DNA of 54,135 nt from a bacterium (GCA_029258725.1 JAPDKE010000032.1:1-54135), one strand, 5' to 3'. Shown: positions 7,935 through 16,649, counted from the first letter of the stretch. Notes: generated from the sequence alone by a model not told the origin. Made by a program: numbers and translations.

Positions 7935-10132
7935 TTCATCAATACCACCTTTTCGGTTCGTTCAAATCTGCCTGCGGTGAATCTTACAAAGTAAACACCG
8001 GAAGGAAGATGGAAATCATAATCTATACCATGCCTGCCATGCTTCATGTCTCTATCCAGTATTCTCTCCACGCACCTCCCAAGAATATCATAAATCTCAA
8101 GGGTAACATGAGTATCTTCTGGAAGGAAAAACTCTATATTCAGGGTCTTCGTGAAAAAGTGAGAAGAAAGAGAAAGGGTATATTCTTTTTCTTTTTCAGA
8201 AGGAGGAAGCCCCTGAAGGGTGAATAGATAAATTTGAAGACCTGCACCACTATTTGCCACATAGATATAATTGTCCTGAACAAAAACATCATACGCTGTG
8301 GCATGCCTCTCATAATAACCAACTTCATAAGGAGAAAAAGGGTCGGAGACATCTATCACCCTCACACCAGGACTTCCATCCACCACATAGGCATAGTTAT
8401 CGGAAACAAACACCGCATATGCAGAGCCCGGTGTATTGCAAAAGCCTGTCTGATAAGGAAAAGAAGGGTCCGTAATATCTATGACACTTAATTCTGAATC
8501 TCTATCCGCAACATAGGCATAATTACCTGAGACAAAAACATCGTATGCATAACCCAAGCTATCATAATAACCAACCTCATAGGGAGAGGAAGGATCGGAG
8601 ATATCTATTATCCTCAAACCTCCCCAACCATCAGCTACATAGGCATAGTTGCCGGACACAAAGACACCTTCTGCAGAACCCAAGGTATTGTAATAGCCAC
8701 TCTCGGAAGGAGAGGAAACATCAGATATGTCTATTATCCTCAAACCTCCCCAGCTATCAGCTACATAAGCGTAATCACCCGAAACAAAGACACCGTATGC
8801 CATATCCGGAGTATCATAATAACCTACTTCGGCTGGAGAGGAAGGATCAGAAATATCTATAATTCTTATACCCGAATTCCCGTCCGCAATATAAGCATAA
8901 GTACCAGACACAACAACGTCATATGCGTTGTCAGGAGTGTCACAACAACTAACTTTCTGAGGAGAAGACGGATCAGATATGTCTATTATCATCAAACCTG
9001 CCTTCCTATCCGCCACATAGGCATAGTTGCCGAAGACAAAAACACCCCATGCACAGTCCGGGGTATTATAATAACCTGCTTCATAAGGAGAGGAAGGAGT
9101 GGATATATCTATTACCCTTAATGAATGATAATCCGCCACAAAGGCATAATTTCCAAAAACAAAAACATCCAATGCATAGCCTGGTGTATCGAAATCACCC
9201 ACCATAAAGGGGGAAGAGGGCTCTGATATATCTATTACACTTAAACCACCGAAATAATCTACCACAAAGGCATAGTTACCAGAAACATAAACACCCAAAG
9301 CCCAGACCAGGGTGTCGCAATAACCCACCTCATAAGGGGAGGAAGGAGTGGAAATGTCTATAATCCTTAAACCTGAACTTCCATCCGCCACATAGGCATA
9401 GTTACCGGAAACAAAAACACCATATGCCCAGTTCGGGGTATCACAATAACCTTCCTCTTGAGGAGAAGAGGGAGTGGAAACGTTTATGATATAAACTCTT
9501 CCTTCGTATACCCCATCGTTATCAAAATCGTCTCCCACAACCACACAGGCATAATTTCCCCAAATAAAAACATCCATTGCATAGCCTGGGGTATGATAAT
9601 AACCCACCTCATAGGGAGAAGATGGATTGGATATGTCTATTATCCTCAAACCTGAATAGGCATCCGTCACATATGCATAGTTACCCGAGACAAAAACATT
9701 ATTTGGATAGCCCTGGATAAAATATCTTCCCATCTTCTCAGGAGCGGCAGGATTGGATACATCCCATATCTCAAGTCCTCCTGGACCATCGGCAATGTAA
9801 AGCCTCTCGGTGTTCTCATCGTAAAAAAGAGCACTTACCATACCCCTTGTGCGCATCTCGCCGACGTATAAAAGGCTTTCAGGATTATCTCCATCAAGAA
9901 CATATACCCCTCCTCCTGAACCAAGAAAAATAAGGTTTCTTGTCGTGTCCACTGTAACGGCATAAGCAGGACCAAAGGGCCAGTTGCCCACAAAAGTAAC
10001 ATTAAGTGAATCAAATCCAGAAAGAGAAACAAAAGATCTCTTAACCCAAGATGTATTCTCTTCAACAAACCTAAAACCTCTACCCCCTGAAACCTCCCAA
10101 ATATAGGGTGTTACAAAAATTAACCATATCAT
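7931..10132 (-). CDS. Secreted LVIVD-repeat beta-propeller protein with T9SS-like sorting domain
   Basis: 733 residues with a short signal peptide (MIWLIFVTPYIWEV). Then come about 12-13 LVIVD-type repeats of about 42 residues, each built on a pattern like GNYAYVADGSSGLRIIDIS followed by DPSSP. The last about 80 residues form a type A sorting domain (VTLEIYDILGR, HLPSGVYFVRFTAG, TEKVVLMK). It should be exported across the outer membrane and attached to the cell surface. Twelve to thirteen blades exceed one 7-blade propeller, so two propellers or a long solenoid is likely. The TGA stop overlaps the kinase ATG (ATGA). The start has AAAAGGAGGGAGG upstream. It is a paralogue of the protein at 10190. 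Confidence 0.9.
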   Translation of the reverse strand: MIWLIFVTPYIWEVSGGRGFRFVEENTSWVKRSFVSLSGFDSLNVTFVGNWPFGPAYAVTVDTTRNLIFLGSGGGVYVLDGDNPESLLYVGEMRTRGMVSALFYDENTERLYIADGPGGLEIWDVSNPAAPEKMGRYFIQGYPNNVFVSGNYAYVTDAYSGLRIIDISNPSSPYEVGYYHTPGYAMDVFIWGNYACVVVGDDFDNDGVYEGRVYIINVSTPSSPQEEGYCDTPNWAYGVFVSGNYAYVADGSSGLRIIDISTPSSPYEVGYCDTLVWALGVYVSGNYAFVVDYFGGLSVIDISEPSSPFMVGDFDTPGYALDVFVFGNYAFVADYHSLRVIDISTPSSPYEAGYYNTPDCAWGVFVFGNYAYVADRKAGLMIIDISDPSSPQKVSCCDTPDNAYDVVVSGTYAYIADGNSGIRIIDISDPSSPAEVGYYDTPDMAYGVFVSGDYAYVADSWGGLRIIDISDVSSPSESGYYNTLGSAEGVFVSGNYAYVADGWGGLRIIDISDPSSPYEVGYYDSLGYAYDVFVSGNYAYVADRDSELSVIDITDPSFPYQTGFCNTPGSAYAVFVSDNYAYVVDGSPGVRVIDVSDPFSPYEVGYYERHATAYDVFVQDNYIYVANSGAGLQIYLFTLQGLPPSEKEKEYTLSLSSHFFTKTLNIEFFLPEDTHVTLEIYDILGRCVERILDRDMKHGRHGIDYDFHLPSGVYFVRFTAGRFERTEKVVLMK
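8290..9660 (-). repeat. Tandem coding repeats of about 126-129 bp
   Basis: The central part of the 7931 propeller gene is a run of near-identical units of about 42 codons. On the plus strand a block like CATAGTTGCC recurs about every 126-129 bp (for example near 8642, 9024, 9276 and 9400). The copies are more alike than those in the paralogue at 10190, suggesting recent amplification or gene conversion. Confidence 0.75.
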
Positions 10133-10189
10133 TCCACACCTCCCTCCTTTTAATTCAAAAGCCTTAAACCTAAGGAGTGGCTGTTTTTC

Positions 10190-12334
10190 TTATTTAATCA
10201 TTATCACCTTCTTCGTGCTTGTAACACCTCCTAAGGAAAGTTTGACAAAGTAAATACCTGAAGGAATAGAAAGGTTCCATTCCATCCTATGCTTTCCCGC
10301 TTCCATATATTTATCAAGAAGCGTCTCCGCTTTTCTTCCAGCAACATCGTAAAGTTCAACCACCACACGTGTGGCATGAGAAAGCGAAAAACTGAGGGAT
10401 ATAACACTTCCCACACCGAAAATGCAAAATCTCTCTGCTTTTCTCTTTCTCCCCACCACCTCCAGATACTCACCATAAGTTTGGAATCCTGCCTCTCCAC
10501 ATGCAACGTATGCTCGATAATCATAAACAAATACATTCGCTCCACCGTATGGAAGCCCTTCATAATATCCGGCAAGCAAGGGTGAGGAAGGATCCGAGAT
10601 ATCTATCACCTTAACCGCCTCATTGAAACTCCAGGTAAAAACAAGGAGATATGCATAATTCTGGTATGCGAAAACATCGTTGATCAAGAAAGTGTTATTA
10701 TCAGTATAATAACTGATCACCGCAGGAGATGAGGGATCGGATACATCCAGAATTGCCAGACTATCTGCTCCATACGCTACATAGAGACAGGAATCTAAAA
10801 GAGAAATACCACTTACATGAGAAAGATAAGATGGAGGTTTGTACTCTCCAATCTTTACCGGTGAAGATGGATCAGAAACATCTATAATTATCACACCACT
10901 ATCCAAGTCTCCAAGATAGAGATAAATGCTATCAACCACCACATCTATGGCATATTCTGATGGAAAACTTCCTATTTCAGATGGATTTGTAGGATTGACG
11001 ACGTTTACTATCCTCAACCCACTATCAGCATCAGCAATATATGCAAATGTATCCACAACAAAGATCTTATTTGCGTACCCTGGAGTATCATAATAACCAA
11101 TCTCGAATGGTGAGGAAGGAGAAGAAACATTTACTATCCTTAATCCAGCATATCCATCTACAACATATGCAAGGGTATCGATTACAAACACATCATATGC
11201 ATATCCTGGGGTATCGTAATGTCCGATCTCATCAATGGAAGTAGAATCTGATAAATCCAGGATTCTCAACCCTCTAAATCCATTTGCAACATACGCATAT
11301 GTTCCTGCAACAAAGACATTTCGAGTATATCCGGGAACTTCACAATAGGAAGTCTCAACAGGAGATGCAGGAACTGAAACATCTATTATACGTAAACCAC
11401 CTTCTTCATCCGCAACATACGCACGGTTTCCATAAAGATAAAGTTCCTCTGCTGATTCCGGAGTATCGCAATAACCTAAAACCGCAGGAGAAGAGGGATC
11501 AGAAATGTTAACGATACCAAGCCCACCATCTCCATCGGCAATATACATAAGGGTATCAACCACCCAAACATGTTTAGCATTTCCAGAAGTACTATATTCG
11601 CATACAAGAACTGGAGATGTGGGGTCTGATACATCAATTATTCTCACATCTCCATAGGCAAGATATGCGTAGTTCCCAGCAATCCAAATTTCATCTGCAA
11701 CATCCCATGTTCCGGGGTCGTAGTAACCCACCTCGGAAGGAGAAGATGGATTGGAAACATTTATTATCCTCAGCCCAGAATAACCATCTGCAATGTAGGC
11801 AAGAGTATCACGAATAAAGACTGCATATGCATATCCATCGGTATCATAAGAACCTACTTCTGAAGGAGAAACTGGATCTGAAACCTCGAGAATTCTCAAA
11901 ATCCCATCCGCCACATATGCGTAGTTACCAGCAACCCAAACATCGAGCACATCACTGGTTGTAAAATACACCGAGAGTCTCTGAGGAGAAACCGGATTTG
12001 AAACATCCCATATCTCAAGACCTCCTATGTCATCAGCAATGTACAGAATCTGAGTATTTCCATCATAGAAAAGCGCATTTACCATTCCTCTTGTATGAAT
12101 TTTACCGGTATAGGAAGGACTATCAGGAGTCGTGATATCGAGTAGGTAAACTCCTCCACCGGAGCCAAGAAACACCAAATTTCTTAAGGTATCCACGGTA
12201 ACAGCGTAGGAGTAACCAAAAGGCCAGTTTCCAAGAAAGTTAACATTCAGGGAATCAAATCCTACCTGAGTCCTGAATGGCTCGGTTGCTTGGGATGAAA
12301 TACTTCCCAAAAGGAGAGAAATCCATAGCATCAA
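10190..12334 (-). CDS. Secreted LVIVD-repeat beta-propeller protein with T9SS-like sorting domain (paralogue)
   Basis: 714 residues with a signal peptide (MMLWISLLLGSISSQA). About 12 LVIVD-type repeats follow (GLRIIDVSDP, GLRIVNVSSP, and DTLAYVADG or GTYAYVANG), then a type A sorting domain ending in IPSGIYFVKLSLGG and KKVIMIK. The first about 100 residues after the signal peptide closely match the 7931 protein (both contain VTFVGNWPFG/VNFLGNWPFG followed by a YAVTVDT motif), so the two arose by duplication. It has a GGAGGAATTG ribosome site. It starts 47 nt after the stop of the FrhB-like gene, with no obvious promoter between them, so read-through from the redox operon is possible. It could be a surface sensor or binding partner for the signalling proteins encoded downstream. 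Confidence 0.9.
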   Translation of the reverse strand: MMLWISLLLGSISSQATEPFRTQVGFDSLNVNFLGNWPFGYSYAVTVDTLRNLVFLGSGGGVYLLDITTPDSPSYTGKIHTRGMVNALFYDGNTQILYIADDIGGLEIWDVSNPVSPQRLSVYFTTSDVLDVWVAGNYAYVADGILRILEVSDPVSPSEVGSYDTDGYAYAVFIRDTLAYIADGYSGLRIINVSNPSSPSEVGYYDPGTWDVADEIWIAGNYAYLAYGDVRIIDVSDPTSPVLVCEYSTSGNAKHVWVVDTLMYIADGDGGLGIVNISDPSSPAVLGYCDTPESAEELYLYGNRAYVADEEGGLRIIDVSVPASPVETSYCEVPGYTRNVFVAGTYAYVANGFRGLRILDLSDSTSIDEIGHYDTPGYAYDVFVIDTLAYVVDGYAGLRIVNVSSPSSPFEIGYYDTPGYANKIFVVDTFAYIADADSGLRIVNVVNPTNPSEIGSFPSEYAIDVVVDSIYLYLGDLDSGVIIIDVSDPSSPVKIGEYKPPSYLSHVSGISLLDSCLYVAYGADSLAILDVSDPSSPAVISYYTDNNTFLINDVFAYQNYAYLLVFTWSFNEAVKVIDISDPSSPLLAGYYEGLPYGGANVFVYDYRAYVACGEAGFQTYGEYLEVVGRKRKAERFCIFGVGSVISLSFSLSHATRVVVELYDVAGRKAETLLDKYMEAGKHRMEWNLSIPSGIYFVKLSLGGVTSTKKVIMIK

Positions 12335-12381
12335 TTCCTCCTTTCTCCTCCCTCAACGGGAAGAAAGTAAGGGTTTAAGGT

Positions 12382-13407
12382 TCATCCGAGTTCGGGTATT
12401 TCTTCTTCCTTAAAGGTTGTGAGGGGTGGGACGTCCTCAAGGGAAAGACCGGGAGTGTATTCAAAGGCAGCCTGGGTATTGAGGGCAACATGCAGGAATA
12501 GACGCTGCAATTCTATATCCTGGGGACATGCATCCTCACAGAGTCCACACCCCACACAGGAAAGGCTCATGTGAGTGAGCCTTCCAACATGATAGAAGAA
12601 GATATCTGTGGGCATTCTCACACCGCCCTTCTTATTCCCCCAGTCAAAGAAACTATCAGGGCGGTAATCAAAAACAGGAGATTCCCAGAAACACTCCTTG
12701 CAGTAGCATATTGGACAGAGGTCCTTGCAGTTATGACATCCAACACACCTGGAAAGAAAACTCATGAGATTTTCAAGCCCGTAAACCTCTTCCCGGGTCT
12801 TCTTCCTAACCTCCTCCCAGAACTTTCTCCTTTCCTCTGTTTCCTTCCTTATCGCCTCCTCATCCCTCTCCTTCACCTCAATTCCAAGACTTTCAAGCGC
12901 ATTCCTTCCCTTTTCAGTACCTGCATAAAATCCATCCTGTGCAAAGGAATAGGCTATGTCAAAGTGGGCATAAGGATAGGGATAGAGACATCCCCTGCAT
13001 GCCCTTCTTATACCATCCTTCGCCTTTGCAAGCTCAATGGGATTTTCTCCCTTTTCAACCACGTTTATGTAATCCTCAATTGTGAACACGCCCGGACACT
13101 CAAAACTTATAATCAAAAGATTTTCAAGACCTGCCTGCCTGAATTTCACAAGTTCCACAAGTGCCCTGAGTTCACATGGCTTCATCACAACAGCAACGGG
13201 TTCATCAGGTGAGGCAAGCCTTGTGAGTTTTGAAACTTGGGTTGCCATGGAAACGGGCATAACAGGAGCAAACGGGTCTGCATCCTCCACGAGTTCAGGA
13301 TTTTTTATAAACAGCGGGAAAGGAACCTTCCCGTAGGTAGTCTTTGCAGGAACGAGAACAGCAGCCACAATATTTTTCTCAAGCAGTCCTTTCAGCAATT
13401 CCTTCAT
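12382..13407 (-). CDS. FrhB/FdhB-like iron-sulfur flavoprotein with two ferredoxin clusters
   Basis: About 341 residues from ATG 13407, which has GGAGGTGAAG upstream (a GTG 6 nt earlier is less likely). The first half resembles the coenzyme F420 hydrogenase/formate dehydrogenase beta-subunit C-terminal domain (VVMKPCELRALVELVK, IISFECPGV, CRGCLYPYP). The second half has two ferredoxin-type [4Fe-4S] motifs, CVGCHNCKDLCP and CVGCGLCEDACP, plus extra cysteines (CYCKEC). Such proteins bind flavin and pass electrons between a soluble carrier and FeS partners. It is the last gene of an operon with MvhD and a fumarate-reductase-like pair, so it is a likely electron-input or output subunit. Whether the carrier is NAD(P)H, ferredoxin or F420 cannot be told from the sequence. 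Confidence 0.8.
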   Translation of the reverse strand: MKELLKGLLEKNIVAAVLVPAKTTYGKVPFPLFIKNPELVEDADPFAPVMPVSMATQVSKLTRLASPDEPVAVVMKPCELRALVELVKFRQAGLENLLIISFECPGVFTIEDYINVVEKGENPIELAKAKDGIRRACRGCLYPYPYAHFDIAYSFAQDGFYAGTEKGRNALESLGIEVKERDEEAIRKETEERRKFWEEVRKKTREEVYGLENLMSFLSRCVGCHNCKDLCPICYCKECFWESPVFDYRPDSFFDWGNKKGGVRMPTDIFFYHVGRLTHMSLSCVGCGLCEDACPQDIELQRLFLHVALNTQAAFEYTPGLSLEDVPPLTTFKEEEIPELG

Positions 13408-13416
13408 CTTCACCTC

Positions 13417-13833
13417 CTACCATTCCCTTTTTCCTGCAAATGGTCCCGGACCCTTCTTCCTGGTCTCCTCCGTTATCTCGTGCATCGTATCCGCAAATTT
13501 CTTTCCTTCGGATGCGGATATCCACCTGAGATATACCCTGTCCTCGGGAAGTCCAAGGGATTTGAATACCTCCTTCAGGAGTTTTATCCTCCTTCTCGCC
13601 TTGTAGTTTCCCGAGATGTAATGGCAGTCTCCGGGATGGCATCCTCCAACCACAACCGCATCCGCCCCCTCAATAAAAGCCCTTATGATGTATGCAGGGT
13701 CAACCGTCCCGGAACACCATACCCTGATGGGACGGACATTTACAGGATACTGTATCCTTGATGTCCCCGCAAGGTCTGCTGCTGCAGATGTGCACCAGTT
13801 ACAGAAAAATCCAACTATCTTTGGCTCAAACAT
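13417..13833 (-). CDS. mvhD: MvhD-type [2Fe-2S] electron-transfer subunit
   Basis: 138 residues with the MvhD signature: Cys11 and Cys14 in FFCNWCTSAAADLAG, Cys40 in VWCSG, and Cys65 and Cys70 in VVGGCHPGDCHY. MvhD carries a [2Fe-2S] cluster and docks onto HdrA or related flavoproteins, passing electrons from hydrogenase, formate dehydrogenase or another donor. Here no hydrogenase or Hdr gene is present. The neighbours are an FrhB-like donor and a fumarate-reductase-like pair, so it probably bridges those two. It starts directly after the stop of the HepT-like gene and ends 9 nt before the FrhB-like start, with GGAGG-like ribosome sites. Confidence 0.9.
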   Translation of the reverse strand: MFEPKIVGFFCNWCTSAAADLAGTSRIQYPVNVRPIRVWCSGTVDPAYIIRAFIEGADAVVVGGCHPGDCHYISGNYKARRRIKLLKEVFKSLGLPEDRVYLRWISASEGKKFADTMHEITEETRKKGPGPFAGKREW

Positions 13834-14226
13834 CTATTCCTCCTTTTTTATCTTTTCGCGGACGAGATGCAAAAATTTCCTAATCACAGGTATCCTGCTT
13901 TTCATTTCCTCTATCTCCTCCCATTCACAAAAATAAGGCAGCGTTCTTTTCATGCTCAAGCTCTCCAGTTCACACGCCATGCGGGAAGGAATGATTTTCT
14001 CCTGTTTCAATAAGAAAAACCTTCCCTTATATCTTTCAGGCACAGGCTTTTCCCTATTTACCAGCACTATCCCTGCTATATCCAGCACTCCCTGTACAAC
14101 ATTTTCTACCGCTTTCTCCACGGCGCGTTTCATAGTTTTAATTTTATACACTTTCTCGTCCACGCCATTGATAAAAGCAACCTCTTCCTCAACAAAAGAA
14201 GCAAGCCTCTCTATCCTCTCTATCAT
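13834..14226 (-). CDS. HepT/DUF86-like helical protein with an apparently degenerate active site
   Basis: 130 residues, all alpha. The pattern resembles HepT (DUF86) toxins: ERLASFVEEEVAFI, KRAVEKAVENVVQGVLDIAG, then LLKQEKIIPSRMACELESL. The RNase motif expected near the end (R-N-x-L-V-H-x-Y) reads KRTLPYFCEW, keeping Arg but lacking the His and Tyr. No nucleotidyltransferase antitoxin gene is adjacent; the two MNT genes in this window are about 38 kb away. It overlaps the flavoprotein gene by ATGA and abuts mvhD, so it is firmly inside the redox operon. It may have been recruited as an accessory or assembly protein. The family assignment rests on pattern only. Confidence 0.55.
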   Translation of the reverse strand: MIERIERLASFVEEEVAFINGVDEKVYKIKTMKRAVEKAVENVVQGVLDIAGIVLVNREKPVPERYKGRFFLLKQEKIIPSRMACELESLSMKRTLPYFCEWEEIEEMKSRIPVIRKFLHLVREKIKKEE

Positions 14227-15899
14227 ATCCCTGCAGGAAGGAAGGGGTCAAATTCCTTCCTGTGTTTTTTCAAAAGTTCCAGGTTCCTGTACTCTGGAAG
14301 GAGTATCGGGGTTACAAGTTTTGTCTCTATTCCCGCCTCCCTCAGTTCCTCTTCATATTTCTTTATATGCTCTATGGTAAGTTTCCCAACCGTTGTCTTC
14401 TTTGCAAGTTCTGCTGCTTTTATTCCTGCTCTCCTTCCAAAGACGTTGTAGTCAAGAACAGAATTTCCCATGAGCCTGTTTCTTCCATGAACCCCTCCGG
14501 TAACCTCTCCTGCTGCAAGTAAGTTTGGTATGGTAGTCTCGCACCACTCATTTATCTCTATACCACCATTCTGGTAGTGAAGGGTTGGATATATGAGCAT
14601 GGGCTCCTTTGTTATGTCTATGCCAAATCTTCTATATTGTCTTACCATTGCAGGGAAGTTTTTCTCTATGGTTCCGGGACCATTCAAAAGGTCTATTATC
14701 GGAGAATCAAGCCATACACCAACATGCCCATCAGGTGTCTTTATACCCCTACCCTCTGCACACTCCCTTATTATCGCAGATGCCTCAACATCCCTTGGTT
14801 CAAGAGGATAGACAAAGAGTTCCCCATACTTATTCACGGGCTGACCACCAAATCCCCTTATCTTCTCCGTTATCAAAAATCCAAGTATCTGAGGAGGATA
14901 AACTGCACCCGTTGGATGGTACTGCACGGAGTCCATGTAAAGCAGCTTTGCCCCCGCACGATACGCCATCACAACCCCATCCATCGTTGCACCATAGTGA
15001 TTTGTGGTCGGGAATCCCTTTATGTGGAGCCTTCCAAATCCTCCCGTTGCTATTATCGTTGCCTTCGCCTTGACCACCGTGTATTCACCGGTCTCCATGT
15101 TCATGAGAATTGCACCCGCACACTTTCCTTCCTCATCCAGCACAAGTTCAACCGCAGGGTTGTACTCAAGAACGAGTATATCCTCGGGATGGTTTCTCAC
15201 CTCATCCCTCAAAACCCTCATTATCTCAGCACCCGTGTAGTCCTTGCATGAAAGCATCCTTCTCCTTGATGTTCCTCCTCCAGGCTTTGTCTGGTAATGA
15301 CCATCCGGGAGCTTGTCCCACATAACGCCCAGGTCCTCAAGGAACTTCGCTATCTTGGGTCCCTCGGTTGTGAGAACCTTTAAAAGTTCGGGCTTGTTAT
15401 CAAAATGACCTCCTCCAAGTGCATCTATGTAGTGAATAACAGGAGAATCGTGGGGATTGACCGCTGCCTGCATTCCTCCCTGGGACATCATGGAGTTTGC
15501 ATCCCCAAGCCTCAACTTCGTACAGAGAATAACCTTTGCCCCCTCCTTCCTTGCCCATATTGCCGCCATGCATCCTGCACCACCCCCACCTATTATGAGA
15601 ACATCGGTCTCGTAATCGGGGGGCTCTATTACAAAGTTATCAGGGTCTATCCTGGAATGGGATTCAAGAACCTCAGCAACTTTTGCAGTTAAGAGTTCTC
15701 CTTTATTGGGTCCAACCCTTACCTCCCTCCTTGCATCGGGCTGGTAATCTGGATGATACTTTCTCAAAACCTCTTCTCTCTCCTCCTCACTCATGGGCTT
15801 CACAAAATTTCGCAGCCCCTTCTTCGCCATCTCAAGCCTCTGGGGTCTCGTGCGTTCAACCATTTTAAGTGATTCTCTCATGTATTCAGGATATCCCAT
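14223..15899 (-). CDS. Fumarate reductase/succinate dehydrogenase-like flavoprotein, soluble type
   Basis: 558 residues. An unusual extension of about 95 residues (with RVGPNKGELL near 61-70) precedes the FAD-binding fold, which starts at VLIIGGGGAGCMAA (about 100-113). Catalytic features of the family are present: YHPTG, IIRECAEGRG, LHYQNGGI and NRLMGNSVLDYNVFGRRAG. The His that binds FAD covalently in membrane SdhA/FrdA is missing: the segment reads LGDANSMMSQGGMQAAV. FAD is therefore probably non-covalent, as in soluble fumarate reductases. The preceding gene encodes its FeS partner and no membrane anchor is present. It should reduce fumarate, oxidise succinate, or act on a related dicarboxylate, in the cytoplasm. 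Ribosome site AGGAGG precedes the ATG. Confidence 0.85.
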   Translation of the reverse strand: MGYPEYMRESLKMVERTRPQRLEMAKKGLRNFVKPMSEEEREEVLRKYHPDYQPDARREVRVGPNKGELLTAKVAEVLESHSRIDPDNFVIEPPDYETDVLIIGGGGAGCMAAIWARKEGAKVILCTKLRLGDANSMMSQGGMQAAVNPHDSPVIHYIDALGGGHFDNKPELLKVLTTEGPKIAKFLEDLGVMWDKLPDGHYQTKPGGGTSRRRMLSCKDYTGAEIMRVLRDEVRNHPEDILVLEYNPAVELVLDEEGKCAGAILMNMETGEYTVVKAKATIIATGGFGRLHIKGFPTTNHYGATMDGVVMAYRAGAKLLYMDSVQYHPTGAVYPPQILGFLITEKIRGFGGQPVNKYGELFVYPLEPRDVEASAIIRECAEGRGIKTPDGHVGVWLDSPIIDLLNGPGTIEKNFPAMVRQYRRFGIDITKEPMLIYPTLHYQNGGIEINEWCETTIPNLLAAGEVTGGVHGRNRLMGNSVLDYNVFGRRAGIKAAELAKKTTVGKLTIEHIKKYEEELREAGIETKLVTPILLPEYRNLELLKKHRKEFDPFLPAGI

Positions 15900-15908
15900 C
15901 TTTTCCTC

Positions 15909-16598
15909 CTATGTGATTTCAAGATTGAGGTCCCTTTCATAGTAAATCTTTTTCAATTCCTCAAGGGGAAGGCTCATCAATCTCCTGAACTCCTCCTCAT
16001 ACTTCCCTTCCTCTATCTCCTTTATCCTCTGGAGTATAAACTCTCCCTTCTTTGAGAGATACTTCCCGTAAAGCCTTCTTGCAAGGATTGCACACAGGAA
16101 CTGGCTTATCTCCGCAGGACACCTTGCAGAACACAAACCGCACATGAGACAGTCAAAGGAAAGTTCTGCCGCAGTCTCAAAGTCTCCCCTCATCATCGCA
16201 TTGACATAGTCCATGACATTGAGTTCCTGCGGGCATATCTTGGTGCACGTATTGCAGGAAACGCATCTGAAGAGTTCGGGATAGTAGCGATTAAAGACAG
16301 AAACATCCGGTTCAAGTTCCTCAATATCATAAACAGCCTTTGGTGCAGGGGTGTAGGGAATCTGGACTATGTGCATGTTTTCTACCACTACCGTCTGGCA
16401 TCCAAGACCTCCATGGAGCCTGTAGTCTCCAGGAAGCCGGTAAAGGGATGCACATGCCCCACAGAACCCCTCCCTGCATCCCACACCTTTTTTTAACTTA
16501 AACCCCGCATACTCCAGGGCGGTTATTATGGTTGAGCCCTCAGGCACCATGTATTTTTTACCGAGAACGTATATGGGTATGAGTTTCCTCTCCTCCAT
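15909..16598 (-). CDS. Fumarate reductase/succinate dehydrogenase-like iron-sulfur subunit
   Basis: 229 residues. The N-terminal half is a [2Fe-2S] ferredoxin domain (Cys41, Cys46 and Cys49 in CREGFCGAC, and Cys67 in GLGCQT). The C-terminal half has two ferredoxin-like motifs, CVSCNTCTKICPQE and CLMCGLCSARCPAE, as in SdhB/FrdB and the N-terminal part of TfrB. It lacks the CCG domains that let TfrB reduce heterodisulfide. It would wire the flavoprotein to MvhD and the FrhB-like protein. It is the first gene of the five-gene operon, with GGAGGAGAA before ATG 16598 and a sigma70 promoter at 16621-16649. Confidence 0.85.
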   Translation of the reverse strand: MEERKLIPIYVLGKKYMVPEGSTIITALEYAGFKLKKGVGCREGFCGACASLYRLPGDYRLHGGLGCQTVVVENMHIVQIPYTPAPKAVYDIEELEPDVSVFNRYYPELFRCVSCNTCTKICPQELNVMDYVNAMMRGDFETAAELSFDCLMCGLCSARCPAEISQFLCAILARRLYGKYLSKKGEFILQRIKEIEEGKYEEEFRRLMSLPLEELKKIYYERDLNLEIT

Positions 16599-16620
16599 TT
16601 CTCCTCCTTTTCTTAACCCT

Positions 16621-16649
16621 TTTATAAATTATTTTCCTGTGTATGTCAA
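16621..16649 (-). promoter_or_regulatory. Sigma70-type promoter of the redox operon
   Basis: On the minus strand, TTGACA (16649-16644), a 17-nt spacer and TATAAA (16626-16621). The TGA of the -35 box is also the stop codon of the upstream TPR gene (16648-16646). About 15 nt of leader with AAGGAGGAG precedes the ATG at 16598. Confidence 0.75.

Noticed and set aside
8290-9660. Regularly spaced repeats that might suggest a CRISPR array
   Set aside because: The repeat of about 126 bp stays in one reading frame and encodes LVIVD blades; there are no short identical repeats with unique spacers.
14577-15251. Open frame of 224 codons on the plus strand
   Set aside because: It is antisense to the flavoprotein gene, has no ribosome site and gives a low-complexity, Cys/Tyr/His-rich product with no family features.
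12382-16598. A hydrogenase or heterodisulfide reductase operon
   Set aside because: MvhD is present, but there is no large or small hydrogenase subunit, HdrA, HdrB or HdrC, and the FeS subunit lacks CCG domains.
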